DNA of 64,000 bases from Mesorhizobium sp. YC-39 (GTDB taxonomy: Bacteria; Pseudomonadota; Alphaproteobacteria; Rhizobiales; Rhizobiaceae). The notes under the pieces were generated by a model. That model was not told the DNA's origin and ran no database searches. It was given only the letters and a program-made list of their open reading frames with translations. The DNA is taken from contig NZ_JAOWPS010000002.1 in assembly GCF_025753795.1 (NCBI RefSeq), forward strand, positions 876,501-940,500, given 5' to 3'. The position numbers and the translations under genes are program-made. Below are positions 8,115 to 17,274 of this stretch, piece after piece. Positions within the stretch are counted from its first letter, which is position 1. The number at the start of each line of letters is the position of its first letter.

Positions 8115-9137
8115 ATGCCGATGACGCACAAAACGATGGAGGATTTCGCCCGCTCCTGCGGCGTCTCCAGGCCGACCCTGTCGAAATTTTTCGACGATCC
8201 GACCAGCGTCAAGCCGGCAACGCGAAAGCGCATCGAGGAAGCGCTGCGCTCGTCCGATTATCAGCCCAATCTGTTCGCGCGCAACCTCAACCGCAAGCGC
8301 ACCCGCAGCATTGGCATTGTGGTGCCGACGGTCGCCGACCCCTTCTATTCCGAGATGGTCAGCCGCATCGAGCTCAGGCTGCGCGACGAAGGCTATTGGC
8401 CGATCGTCATCTCCTCGCACGGCTCGCGCGAGCTCGAAGTGGAAGCGACGCGAACCATCCTGTCGCTGAAGGTTTCCGGCGCGCTGATTGCGCCGCTCGG
8501 CCTGCGCTCGGATCATCGCACGCTGGAGAAGCTGACGCAGGCCATGCCCATCGTCTATTTCGACACTTATCTTGAAGGCGGCACGCCATTCGTCGGCAAC
8601 AACAACAGCCAGAGCGTCTCGACGATCGTCGACTATCTCTGCCGCTCCGGCGACGCGCCGGTCTATTTCGACATACCGCATGTCAACCACAACTCGCCAG
8701 AACGACTGAACAGCTATGTCGCCTCGATGCAGCGGCTCGGGCATGAACCGGTCGTCATCGGCAATATCAGCGACTACACCTGGGATTTCGAACGGATCGG
8801 CTACGAGCAGATGGAAAAGATGCTCGGCAATGGCGGCCTGCCGGGCAAGACCATCCTGTGCGCCAACGACCGTCTCGCCTTCGGCGTCATGGCGGCTGCC
8901 TTCTCGCTGGGCCGCAAGATCGGCCGCAAGGCCGATTGCGACCTGCGCGTCGCGGCGCATGATGACCATCCGCTCAGCCGCTACACCTGCCCCGCCCTGA
9001 CCACCATGGCGCAGGACTTTGCCGCCATGGCCGGCCGCAGTGTCGAGACGCTGCTCGCCTTGCTGAATGAGGATGAGGCAGTGGTTGCACCCAAGGTCTA
9101 TCTCGATGCGACGCTGGTCATGCGTCAATCGGCCTGA
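8115..9137 (+). CDS. LacI-family transcriptional regulator
   Basis: A 340-residue repressor. An N-terminal LacI helix-turn-helix (MEDFARSCGVSRPTLSKFFDDP) and hinge region (YQPNLFARNLNRKRTRSIGIVVP) are followed by a periplasmic-binding-protein-like effector domain (VGNNNSQSV, GKTILCANDRLAFGVMAAA). ATG 8115 has GAGG six bases upstream. The gene overlaps the convergent esterase by 13 bases. Its likely targets are the sugar operons beginning at 11450 and 21271, whose leaders share a TTGACGCG-centred dyad, but that link is inferred from position and motif only. The ligand is probably a sugar or a catabolic intermediate. Confidence 0.93.
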   Translation: MPMTHKTMEDFARSCGVSRPTLSKFFDDPTSVKPATRKRIEEALRSSDYQPNLFARNLNRKRTRSIGIVVPTVADPFYSEMVSRIELRLRDEGYWPIVISSHGSRELEVEATRTILSLKVSGALIAPLGLRSDHRTLEKLTQAMPIVYFDTYLEGGTPFVGNNNSQSVSTIVDYLCRSGDAPVYFDIPHVNHNSPERLNSYVASMQRLGHEPVVIGNISDYTWDFERIGYEQMEKMLGNGGLPGKTILCANDRLAFGVMAAAFSLGRKIGRKADCDLRVAAHDDHPLSRYTCPALTTMAQDFAAMAGRSVETLLALLNEDEAVVAPKVYLDATLVMRQSA

Positions 9138-10117
9138 GCATTTCCAAAGACAGGATCGAAGCTGCGCCATGCGGCGACCGCCGCAGCAACCGCCTGGCGT
9201 GCCGCCGGGCCATGGCGACCCGTCGACACAAAACCATGGATCTGACCCGGCCAGCGCCGCAACACGACCGGCACGCTGTCTTCCCGCAAACGTCGGGCAT
9301 AGGCCTCGCCTTCATCGGCCAGGATGTCGTGGCCGGCGATCGCGATGAAGGCCGGCGGCGCCCCGGCAAGGCTTGCCGCCTTCAGCGGCGAGACGCGCCA
9401 ATCGTCGATGTCGCCGGCACTGCTTATGTAGTGATCGCGGAACCAGGCCATGGTGGCCGCGGTGAGGCCAAAACTGTCGGCAAAGCGACGATAGCTGTCC
9501 GCCGTCTGCGACGCATCCGTGTTCGGATAGAACAGCAATTGCGCTGTTGGCGGGTTCTTGGCTCCACGCGACATCAGGCAAAGCACGGCGGCAAGATTGC
9601 CGCCGGCGCTGTCACCGGCGACGGCAATTCGGCTGACGTCGATGCCTAGGCCTCCCTCGCCGCTTTGCATGACGGAAAGCACGGCGACGCAATCCTCGAT
9701 CGCCGCCGGGAATTTGTGTTCCGGCGCCAGCCGGTAGGCGGGTGAGACGACGACGCAGGCCGCCAAATTGGCAAACCAGCGGCAGATCTCGTCATGCGAC
9801 TCCAGATTCCCGATCACCCAGCCGCCGCCATGCAGATAGAGCAGCGCGGGAGCATCTATCGCCGGCGCTTCGCGCCCGCGATAGATCCTGAGCGTCAGCG
9901 GGCCGCCCGGCCCGGCGATGGTGCGCTCGCTCAGCGAAGCGACCGGCTCGCGCTCGCCCTGGAGTGTGGGAAATCCCTCTTCATAGGCGCGGCGGGCCTC
10001 TTCGGGCGTGCCAGCCTCGAATGGCCGGGCAGCCGTCTGCCGGCCGAGGTCGAGCACATGCCGGGCTTCCGGATCAAGCAAGGACACTGCCGGTGTCGTC
10101 GGGGGCGATGTTGTCAT
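9125..10117 (-). CDS. Alpha/beta hydrolase, hormone-sensitive-lipase type esterase
   Basis: A 330-residue cytoplasmic hydrolase. The HSL-family oxyanion-hole motif LYLHGGGWVIG, nucleophile motif GDSAGG, the acid in IAGHDILADEGEAY and the histidine in GQIHGF form a complete catalytic set. It starts nine bases after the Gfo/Idh/MocA stop, so the two form a unit transcribed away from the 11450 operon. A dehydrogenase with an esterase suggests oxidation of a sugar to a lactone or ester followed by hydrolysis; this is inference. General esterases of this family are promiscuous, so the substrate is open. Confidence 0.9.
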   Translation of the reverse strand: MTTSPPTTPAVSLLDPEARHVLDLGRQTAARPFEAGTPEEARRAYEEGFPTLQGEREPVASLSERTIAGPGGPLTLRIYRGREAPAIDAPALLYLHGGGWVIGNLESHDEICRWFANLAACVVVSPAYRLAPEHKFPAAIEDCVAVLSVMQSGEGGLGIDVSRIAVAGDSAGGNLAAVLCLMSRGAKNPPTAQLLFYPNTDASQTADSYRRFADSFGLTAATMAWFRDHYISSAGDIDDWRVSPLKAASLAGAPPAFIAIAGHDILADEGEAYARRLREDSVPVVLRRWPGQIHGFVSTGRHGPAARQAVAAAVAAWRSFDPVFGNAQAD

Positions 10118-10126
10118 GGACCGACC

Positions 10127-11275
10127 TCAGGCAAGCAGGCTCGCCGCCTCGTCTTCGCCAAGCAGCGGCGGCTGGTCGACCGTTCCATTGACGGCGACCG
10201 ATTCGCGGCTTTCGCCCGAAGCCAGGATCGCCTCCATGATCTCCAGCACATGCAGCGCAAGCTCGCCGGAGGCACGCGGCTTCCTGCCCGTCGCCAGCGC
10301 CCGCGAAAGGTCGGCGACGCCGAGCATACGGTAGTTGGCGCGGTCAGGCGTGGCGAAAGGCCAGTTGCGTGCGCCGTAGAGCTCGGCCTCGCTGGCGAAG
10401 TCCGCCCAGTCGGCGCCGCGCTCTGACAGCGAGACGGTGCCGCCGAACGTATCGGGGTCGGGCAGGCGCAGCGAGCCTTCCGTGCCGTGCAGTTCGATCG
10501 GGTGGTTGGAGTGCTTGAAGACGTCCCACGAGGCGCCGAAGGTGACGGTGGCGCCCGAGCGGAACTCGAGCAGCGACAGGATGTTGGTCGGCGTGCCGAC
10601 CTTGAAGCTGGTGTTCTTGAAGGGACCTTCGGCGGTGATCAGCCGCTCTTCCTGGCCACGCGTCGCCATCGCCATCACGCGGGCAACCGGCCCGAGCAAA
10701 TTGACGAGCATGGTCAGGTAGTAGGGCCCCATGTCGAAGACCGGGCCGCCGCCGGGCTGGTAGTAAAATTGCGGATTGGGATGCCAGTGCTCCATGCCGC
10801 GCCCCATCATGAAGGCGGTGCCGGTCACCGGCTTGCCGATCGCGCCTTCGTCCATCAAGCGGCGCGCCCGCCGCCCGGCGGCGCCGAGGAAGGTGTCCGG
10901 GGCCGAGCCAAGCAGCAGCCCGCGCTTCGCCGCCTCCGTGACGAGGCGCTTGCCGTCGGCGGCCGAGGTTGCCAGCGGTTTTTCGGTGAAGACGTGCTTG
11001 CCCGCCGAAAGCGCCGAAACCGAAATGTCGAAATGCGCCGCCGGAATGGTCAGGTTGAGCACAAGGTCGATCTCCGGATCGGCCAGCAGCCCATCGACGC
11101 TGGCGGCGCGGATGCCGTATTCCTTGGCGCGGAGCGCGGCCATGTCGGCCGAAATGTCGGCGCAGGCGCGCAGCTCGACCCCACCGAACAGCGCGGCATT
11201 GCGCAAATAAGTCATCGAGATGTTGCCGCATCCGACAACGCCAATGCCGAGTTTAGCCACTGATTTTCCGTGCAT
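10127..11275 (-). CDS. Gfo/Idh/MocA-family oxidoreductase
   Basis: A 382-residue NAD(P)-dependent sugar dehydrogenase. The Rossmann motif GIGVVGCGNIS is at the N-terminus, the EKP motif is in HVFTEKPLAT, and the C-terminal alpha/beta domain contains GPVFDMGPYYLTML. ATG 11275 (MHGKSVAKLG) with GGGAGG upstream is chosen; the frame extends to 11338 without coding character. It is transcribed divergently from the binding-protein operon at 11450, leaving a shared promoter region of about 170 bases. Its product probably feeds the adjacent esterase. Family members oxidise or epimerise sugars, sugar acids and cyclitols. Confidence 0.92.
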   Translation of the reverse strand: MHGKSVAKLGIGVVGCGNISMTYLRNAALFGGVELRACADISADMAALRAKEYGIRAASVDGLLADPEIDLVLNLTIPAAHFDISVSALSAGKHVFTEKPLATSAADGKRLVTEAAKRGLLLGSAPDTFLGAAGRRARRLMDEGAIGKPVTGTAFMMGRGMEHWHPNPQFYYQPGGGPVFDMGPYYLTMLVNLLGPVARVMAMATRGQEERLITAEGPFKNTSFKVGTPTNILSLLEFRSGATVTFGASWDVFKHSNHPIELHGTEGSLRLPDPDTFGGTVSLSERGADWADFASEAELYGARNWPFATPDRANYRMLGVADLSRALATGRKPRASGELALHVLEIMEAILASGESRESVAVNGTVDQPPLLGEDEAASLLA

Positions 11276-11359
11276 TTTCGCTTTAACCTCCCAACGCTGC
11301 AATGTCCTGTCCGACCTATCACACCGGCAACGGATCATAGTCGGAAGCCGCTATACAAT

Positions 11360-11412
11360 ATTTTAAATCTTGACGCGCGTAAAATTTTTATGGAACATGC
11401 GGAAATGCTGGC
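11360..11412 (+). repeat. 53-bp promoter/operator repeat, copy A
   Basis: This segment and 21004-21056 match at all but four of 53 positions. The centre is a near-perfect dyad, TTGACGCGCGTAAA (11370-11383), in an AT-rich setting. It lies 38-90 bases upstream of the first operon start. LacI-type repressors bind dyads with a central CG step, so this is a likely LacI-family operator. Confidence 0.7.
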
Positions 11413-11449
11413 GCAACATCGGGAGGCTGCCAGCCTCAAGGAGGAGAAA

Positions 11450-12796
11450 ATGACTGACATGAAAAAAGGGCCGGTCTCCGGCTCGAAGCCTGTTGCGCAT
11501 GTGACCATCGCTGACCGCCGGCAGTTTCTCATTGGCAGCGCCGGATTGCTGGGAGCGGCGGCACTCGGCATCGGTACTGGTCTCGGCGTTCGCCGGGCTC
11601 GCGCTCAGTCGCGTGCCGAAATCAGCTTTGCCAGTGCCGCCTTTTTCGGCAAGGAAACCTTCGGCGACCTGATCAAGGTCTTCAACGAATCGCAAGACCG
11701 CGTTCTGGTCAAGAACATTGAGCTGCCACCGCCGAGCTCCTCGACGGAGGTCTATCAGGGCCTCGTCCAGCAGCTCGCCCGCCGCACCGGTACGCCTGAC
11801 GTATTCAGCCAGGACGTGATCTGGATCGCCGGCTTTGCCGCCGCCGGCTGGGCGCTGCCACTAGACGAGTATTTTCCGGCGGACAAGCGTAGCGCCTACT
11901 TCACCGGCACCCTCAACGCCTGTACCTATGGCGGCAAGCTGACCGCCCTTCCCTGGTTCATGGATTCGGGCATGTTCTATTACCGCAAGGACGTGCTGGA
12001 GAAGCATGGCGGCAAGGTGCCGGACAACTGGGCCGACATGGCGACCATCGCCGCCGCGGCGCAGAAAGCCGGGGATGTCGATTTCGGCTATCTCTGGCAG
12101 GGCAAGCAGGCCGAAGTTCTGGTCTGCGACGCGGTCGAGATCATCACCTCCAACAATGGCGCGATCCTTGCCCCCGACGGCAAGTCGTCGCAGATCAACC
12201 AGAAGGCGGCCGTCGAAGCGATCCAGTTCCTTCACGACACCATTGCCAAGACCAAGATCAGCCCGCAGGACGTGCTGTCCTGGGACGAGGAACCGTCGCG
12301 CCAACCCTTCACGTCGGGCAAGGCGATGTTCATGCGCAACTGGTCCTATGTCTATCCGATCGCCCAGGACGCCAAGGCCTCGCAGGTGGTCGACAAGGTC
12401 GGCGTAGCACCATTGCCGTCCTTCCCCGGCGGCAAGAGTGCGGCCTGCCTCGGCGGCTACCAACTCGGCGTCAACGCCAACTCCAAGCAGCGCGAGGCCG
12501 CTATCGAACTCTTGACTTGGCTGTCGTCGACCGAAACCCAGCACCGCATCGCGCTGAATTTCGGCCTCGCGCCGACGCGCCCGGCATTGTTCCAGGACGA
12601 ACAGATCAAGAAGGAACAGCCTTTCATGGCGAGCCTCGAGAAAGTGTTCACCGGCGCCACGGCGCGGCCGATCACGCCCGAATACGCCAAGGTGACGCTC
12701 GCGCTCCAGTCCGGCATCTCCAAGGCGCTGGTCTCTGGCAATGTCCAGGCCGAGATGGACGCGCTTTCCGACCAGATCAACAAGATCGTCGGCTAA
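11450..12796 (+). CDS. Tat-exported sugar ABC transporter substrate-binding protein
   Basis: A 448-residue family 1 binding protein. The leader has a twin-arginine signal (DRRQFLIGSAGLLGAAALG) cleaved near RARAQS, unusual for sugar-binding proteins, which mostly use Sec. ATG 11450 follows GGAGGAG with the right spacing; an upstream in-frame extension to 11270 lies in the promoter region and is rejected. The mature part (FASAAFFGKETFGDLIKVFN, then SQDVIWIAGFAAAGWALPLDEYF) is typical of CUT1 receptors. It opens a ten-gene operon running to 20941. Tat export implies folding before secretion. Confidence 0.93.
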   Translation: MTDMKKGPVSGSKPVAHVTIADRRQFLIGSAGLLGAAALGIGTGLGVRRARAQSRAEISFASAAFFGKETFGDLIKVFNESQDRVLVKNIELPPPSSSTEVYQGLVQQLARRTGTPDVFSQDVIWIAGFAAAGWALPLDEYFPADKRSAYFTGTLNACTYGGKLTALPWFMDSGMFYYRKDVLEKHGGKVPDNWADMATIAAAAQKAGDVDFGYLWQGKQAEVLVCDAVEIITSNNGAILAPDGKSSQINQKAAVEAIQFLHDTIAKTKISPQDVLSWDEEPSRQPFTSGKAMFMRNWSYVYPIAQDAKASQVVDKVGVAPLPSFPGGKSAACLGGYQLGVNANSKQREAAIELLTWLSSTETQHRIALNFGLAPTRPALFQDEQIKKEQPFMASLEKVFTGATARPITPEYAKVTLALQSGISKALVSGNVQAEMDALSDQINKIVG

Positions 12797-12799
12797 CCA

Positions 12800-13717
12800 A
12801 TGTCCGCGGCGGCCACTGTTCCCGGCATTGGCCGGCCGCGGCTTCCGGGCCCCGTCTGGGCCTGGCTCCTGCTGACGCCGGCCTTCGTGTCGCTGGCGTC
12901 GGTTTCCTTCTATCCGATCGTCAACGGGCTCTACCTCTCGCTCACCAACACCTCGCTGATCACCCAGGAGAACGAATTCTCCGGCTTCGCCAACTATGTG
13001 CAGCTCTGGGGCGACGCGCAGTTCTGGAATGCCTGGTGGCACACAATGTGGTTCACCGCGGCATCGACGATCCTGGAGACGGTGATCGGGCTCGGCATGG
13101 CGCTCATCCTGTGCGAGGCTTTTAAAGGCCGCGGGCTCGTCCGCGCGGCCATGCTGGTTCCCTGGGCGATGCCGACCGTCGTCACCTCGAAAATGTTCGG
13201 CTGGCTGTTCGACGGCCAGAACGGCATCATCAATTACATTCTCCTTCATGCCGGGCTGATCGACCAGAACATCAACTGGTACGGCTCTCCCGACACCGCG
13301 ATGACCACCATCATCATCGCCGATGTCTGGAAGACCACGCCCTTCATGGCGCTGCTGCTGTTGACCGGCCTGCAGACGGTGCCCAATTCGCTGATCGAGG
13401 CGGCGCGCATGGATGGCGCCAAGGGCTGGATCACCTTCTGGCACATCCGCTTGCCGCTGTTGATGCCGACCTTGCTGATTGCCGGCCTGTTCCGTGCGCT
13501 CGACGCGTTCCGCGTCTTCGACCTCGTCTATGTGCTGACCGGCGGCGGCCCGGCCGATTCGACCGAGACGCTGTCGACGCTGTCCTACAAGGTGCTCTTC
13601 TCGACACTGCAATTCGGCTACGGTTCGGCCGTCTCGACAGCCATGTTCGTCACCGAGGGCATCATCGCGCTGGTCTTTGTCCTTTATCTCATGCGGCAGA
13701 TCCGGAGGGCGCAATGA
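12800..13717 (+). CDS. Sugar ABC transporter permease (MalF type)
   Basis: A 305-residue inner-membrane permease with six predicted hydrophobic segments and the EAA loop LIEAARMDGAKGWITFWHIR. It begins three bases after the binding-protein stop and ends in an ATGA overlap with the next permease. With that partner it forms the channel for the Tat-exported receptor at 11450. Confidence 0.95.
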   Translation: MSAAATVPGIGRPRLPGPVWAWLLLTPAFVSLASVSFYPIVNGLYLSLTNTSLITQENEFSGFANYVQLWGDAQFWNAWWHTMWFTAASTILETVIGLGMALILCEAFKGRGLVRAAMLVPWAMPTVVTSKMFGWLFDGQNGIINYILLHAGLIDQNINWYGSPDTAMTTIIIADVWKTTPFMALLLLTGLQTVPNSLIEAARMDGAKGWITFWHIRLPLLMPTLLIAGLFRALDAFRVFDLVYVLTGGGPADSTETLSTLSYKVLFSTLQFGYGSAVSTAMFVTEGIIALVFVLYLMRQIRRAQ

Positions 13718-14550
13718 ACGACACGCGCTCACCGCTGCAGACCATCGTCATCTATCTCGGCGCGCTGCTGATCCTCGTCTGGTCGGGCGGCCCGTTCATC
13801 TGGCAGTTCTCGACCTCGTTCCAGCTCGACAAGGCGCTGACCTCTGGTTCGCCGTCGCTGATCCCCGACCCGTTCACGCTCGAACACTATTACAACGCCT
13901 TCGTCGAGAAAGAGCTTCACCGCTATGTCTGGAACTCGCTGGTGGTCTCGCTGGCGACGACGTTCCTGTGCCTCTTCGTCGGATCGCTGGCCGCCTTCGC
14001 GTTGTCCAGGCTCAACGTCAAGGGCCGCTTCGGCATCCTGATGGTCATCCTTTCGGTGTCGATGTTCCCGCAGATCGCGCTGGTCGGGCCGCTCTATCTG
14101 GTCGCCACCAATCTCGGCCTGCTCGATACCTACACCGCATTGATCATCACCTATCTGGCGCTCGGCCTGCCGCTGGTCACCTGGGTGCTGTTCGGCTATT
14201 TCGAGACGCTGCCACGCGAGATCGACGAGGCGGCGCGCATGGACGGTGTCAGCATTCCCGGCCTGCTCTGGCACATCATCCTGCCGATGTCGCTGCCGAG
14301 CCTGGTGACGACAGGCCTGCTCGCCTTCATCACCGCCTGGAACGAGTTCCTGTTTGCGCTCGCCTTCACCTCCAACATCGATCGCCAGACGATCCCTGTC
14401 GGCATCGCCAACTTCACCAACCTCTATTACGTGCCCTGGGGCGACATCGCCGCCGCATCGGCGGTCGTTACCGTTCCTTTGATCGTGCTGGTGCTGTTCT
14501 TCCAGCGCCACATCATCGAAGGGCTGACCCAAGGTGGCATCAAGGAATGA
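13714..14550 (+). CDS. Carbohydrate ABC transporter permease (MalG type)
   Basis: A 278-residue permease whose start overlaps the MalF-type gene by four bases. The EAA loop is DEAARMDGVSIPGLLWHII, followed by the usual C-terminal segment (FITAWNEFLFALAF) and FFQRHIIEGLTQGGIKE. It completes the importer encoded by 11450, 12800 and the ATPase at 19850. Confidence 0.95.
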   Translation: MNDTRSPLQTIVIYLGALLILVWSGGPFIWQFSTSFQLDKALTSGSPSLIPDPFTLEHYYNAFVEKELHRYVWNSLVVSLATTFLCLFVGSLAAFALSRLNVKGRFGILMVILSVSMFPQIALVGPLYLVATNLGLLDTYTALIITYLALGLPLVTWVLFGYFETLPREIDEAARMDGVSIPGLLWHIILPMSLPSLVTTGLLAFITAWNEFLFALAFTSNIDRQTIPVGIANFTNLYYVPWGDIAAASAVVTVPLIVLVLFFQRHIIEGLTQGGIKE

Positions 14551-14560
14551 AAGGACGATC

Positions 14561-15376
14561 GTGAAAGACCTGAAAGTCGGCTGCCAGACCTTTACCTGGG
14601 AAATGCTTGGGGACCGTTTTACCGGCGGTCCGAACGACCTGCTCAAGGCGATCGCCGACGGCGGCTATGCCGGCATCGAGATCACCGACACGATGATCGG
14701 CCGTTATGCCGACAGGCCGGCGGAATTCGCCGCGGCACTGAAGTCGTCCGGCCTTGCCCTGGTGTCATTCGCCTTCGGCTCGAAGAGCGGCTTCACGCTG
14801 AAGGAGAAGGTCGGCTCCGACCTGGAAACCGCGCAGCGATGGATCGATTTCGCGTCCGCATTTCCCGGCGCTCTCGTCTCCATCGGCTCGGCCACCGTCG
14901 TGTCCGACGGCCCGCGCGACGACAAGTTCGCGATTGCGGCGGAATTCTACAACAAGGCTGGCGAGCTCGGGCGCAAGGCCGGCGTTGATGTCGCCGTCCA
15001 TCCGAGCTCCCACCACAACACCCTGCTCTTCGACCGCGCCGACTACGACCGGATTTTTGGGCTGATCGACCCGTCGTTGATCGGCTGGGTGCCAGACACC
15101 GGCCACATATTGCGCGGCCACACTGATATGGCGGACACGCTCGCCACCTATCGCGACCGCATCCGCTACGTGCATCTGAAGGACGTCGATGCGAACGGCA
15201 CCTGGGCAATGCTTGGCAAAGGCGTCTGCGACACGCCAAAGGTGATCGAGATCGCCAGTGCCGCGCCCAACTTCAACGGCTGGCTCGTGCTGGAGGAGGA
15301 ATCCGAGACTGCCGCCGCCGATCCGGCCGCTGCGGTCAAGACCAACCGCCAGACCATGCGCGGCTACGGGGCGTAG
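14561..15376 (+). CDS. Sugar phosphate isomerase/epimerase (AP-endonuclease-2 TIM barrel)
   Basis: A 271-residue xylose-isomerase-like TIM barrel of the IolE/Hyi group. Metal-site candidates lie along VAVHPSSHHN, GWVPDTGHILRG, RYVHLKDVD and the terminal LVLEEESE. GTG 14561 is chosen because AAGGA lies five bases before it; the upstream frame overlaps the permease. It is the fourth gene of the catabolic operon. Members isomerise or dehydrate keto-sugars and inosose-like compounds; the exact reaction is not determined. Confidence 0.87.
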   Translation: MKDLKVGCQTFTWEMLGDRFTGGPNDLLKAIADGGYAGIEITDTMIGRYADRPAEFAAALKSSGLALVSFAFGSKSGFTLKEKVGSDLETAQRWIDFASAFPGALVSIGSATVVSDGPRDDKFAIAAEFYNKAGELGRKAGVDVAVHPSSHHNTLLFDRADYDRIFGLIDPSLIGWVPDTGHILRGHTDMADTLATYRDRIRYVHLKDVDANGTWAMLGKGVCDTPKVIEIASAAPNFNGWLVLEEESETAAADPAAAVKTNRQTMRGYGA

Positions 15377-15379
15377 ACC

Positions 15380-16456
15380 ATGATCCGCAAGCAAGACCGT
15401 CGCCTTCGTGTCGGTGTGCTCGGCTGCGGGCCGATCGCGCAATTCGCCCATCTGGAATCCTGCGTGAAGGCGGTCAACGCCGATCTCTATGCGATCTGCG
15501 ATGCCGCTCCCGATCTGCTGGCGCGCATGGGCGCGACCTATGAGCCTGAGAAGATGTACGGCGACTACGACGAGATGCTGGCCGACCCGCAACTGGAGGC
15601 GGTGATTGTCGCCACCTCGGACGCCTATCACGTGCCGATGTCGATCAAGGCACTGGAAGCCGGCAAGCACGTTTTGTGCGAGAAGCCGATCGGCGTCTCG
15701 GTCGAAGAGGGCCAAAAACTCGCCGACGCGGTCAGGCGCTCCGGCAAGGTGCTACAGGTCGGCCATATGAAGCGCTTCGACCCGGCGCTGGAAGCGGCGC
15801 GCGATTTCGTCCGCGACGAGATGGGCGAGATCCTGGCGCTGAAGGCCTGGTATTGCGATTCCACCCATCGCTACACCAACACCGACGCGGTGCAGCCGCT
15901 GCCGGTCACCAGCAAGCTGGCAAGAAAACCAGCCGGCAACCCGAAGGCTGATCTCAGGCAATATTTCATGCTGGCGCACGGCTCGCATCTGGTCGACACG
16001 GCACGCTTCCTGTGCGGCGAGATCCTTGCTGTACGCGCGCGCCTCAACGAGCGTTTCGGCGCCTATTGCTGGTTCGTCGAAACCGAATTCGCCAATGGCG
16101 CGCTTGGCCATCTCGACCTCACCGTCGCCGTCCGCATGGACTGGCACGAGGGTTTTCAGCTCTATGGCGAGAACGGCTCGGTGATCGCCAGGACCTTCAA
16201 TCCCTGGTACTTCCGGGCGAGCGAGGTCGACATTTTTCACGAAAAGGATGCGACATCGCGCAGGCCGCTCGGCGCTGACGGGCACTTCTTCAGGCGCCAG
16301 CTCGAAGGTCTCGCCGAGACAGTCCTTGATGGCAAGCCGATGCGCGGCGCCAATGTCGAGGACGGCCTTGCCTCGATCCGCGCCATGGTGGCGATCGCCC
16401 GCTCGGCCGAGAGCGGTGAGCGCGTCGAGATCGCCAGCGTGACGGGAGCGGTCTGA
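15380..16456 (+). CDS. Gfo/Idh/MocA-family oxidoreductase
   Basis: A 358-residue NAD(P)-binding sugar or cyclitol dehydrogenase. Rossmann motif GVLGCGPIAQ, the EKP motif (LCEKPIGVSVEEGQ) and HMKRFDPALEAARDF are visible. It starts three bases after the isomerase and ends in a TGATG junction with the next isomerase, so it is fully embedded in the operon. Together with the two flanking TIM barrels it suggests an oxidation, isomerisation and reduction scheme acting on an unphosphorylated sugar. Confidence 0.93.
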   Translation: MIRKQDRRLRVGVLGCGPIAQFAHLESCVKAVNADLYAICDAAPDLLARMGATYEPEKMYGDYDEMLADPQLEAVIVATSDAYHVPMSIKALEAGKHVLCEKPIGVSVEEGQKLADAVRRSGKVLQVGHMKRFDPALEAARDFVRDEMGEILALKAWYCDSTHRYTNTDAVQPLPVTSKLARKPAGNPKADLRQYFMLAHGSHLVDTARFLCGEILAVRARLNERFGAYCWFVETEFANGALGHLDLTVAVRMDWHEGFQLYGENGSVIARTFNPWYFRASEVDIFHEKDATSRRPLGADGHFFRRQLEGLAETVLDGKPMRGANVEDGLASIRAMVAIARSAESGERVEIASVTGAV

Positions 16457-17274
16457 TGCAAATCGGGGTGTTCGCCAAGACCTTCCCGGGCAGCGAACCG
16501 GCCGATGTGCTCGCGGCGGTGCGCGACGCCGGATTTGCCGTTACCCAGTTCAACCTTGCCTGCGCCAGCCTGCCCTCGATGCCGAACGCGGTTCCAGGCG
16601 ATACCATACGTTCCATCGCGGCCGCGTCCGATACCTCCGGCGTTACCCTGGTGGCGCTGTCGGGCACCTACAATATGGCGCATCCCGACAAAGCGGTGCG
16701 CGATGACGGCCTGCGCCGGCTGGCCGTTGTCATTGAAGCCGCGGCGGATCTCTCGGTTCCGCTGGTTACGCTCTGCACCGGAACGCGCAACGCAAACGAC
16801 CAATGGGCGTACCATCCGGATAACGCCAATCCCTCGGCGTGGGCCGACATGGCGGCCGAGATGGAAAAGGCGCTTGAGTTGGCGGAACGTCACGGCGTCG
16901 ATCTCGGCATCGAACCCGAGCAGGCCAACATCGTCACCTCGGCGGCGGACGCGGTGCGGCTCATTGCCGAAATGAGCTCGAAGCGGCTGCGCATCGTGCT
17001 CGATCCGGCAAACCTGTTCGAGCAGGCGAATGCTGAGGACGCGCGCGCCATCGTTGCCGACGCGATCGAACGTACAGCCGGCCATGTCGCCATGGCGCAT
17101 GCCAAGGACCGCTTCGCCGACGGCCGCTTTGCCACTGCCGGCCGTGGCGTCGTCGATTTTGCGGATTTCGTCGTACGGCTCAAAGCGTCAGGCTTTGACG
17201 GGCCGCTGGTGACGCACGGGCTTTTGGCCGAGGAAGCGCCTGGCGTTGCCCGTTTCCTGAAAGGGCTAGTGTGA
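16456..17274 (+). CDS. Sugar phosphate isomerase/epimerase family protein (second copy)
   Basis: A 272-residue TIM barrel, distinct from the one at 14561. Likely metal ligands fall in LGIEPEQANI, RIVLDPANLFE and MAHAKDRF. The start overlaps the preceding stop (TGATG). Two different isomerases in one operon imply two keto-aldose steps or acceptance of two epimers. Closest described groups are IolE, IolI and hydroxypyruvate isomerase-like proteins; I cannot assign one. Confidence 0.87.
   Translation: MQIGVFAKTFPGSEPADVLAAVRDAGFAVTQFNLACASLPSMPNAVPGDTIRSIAAASDTSGVTLVALSGTYNMAHPDKAVRDDGLRRLAVVIEAAADLSVPLVTLCTGTRNANDQWAYHPDNANPSAWADMAAEMEKALELAERHGVDLGIEPEQANIVTSAADAVRLIAEMSSKRLRIVLDPANLFEQANAEDARAIVADAIERTAGHVAMAHAKDRFADGRFATAGRGVVDFADFVVRLKASGFDGPLVTHGLLAEEAPGVARFLKGLV

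Noticed and set aside
11861..13732. A 623-codon minus-strand frame across the sugar receptor and permease genes
   Set aside because: It is rich in Arg, His, Asp and Gly without any fold signature and lies antisense to two well-supported genes.
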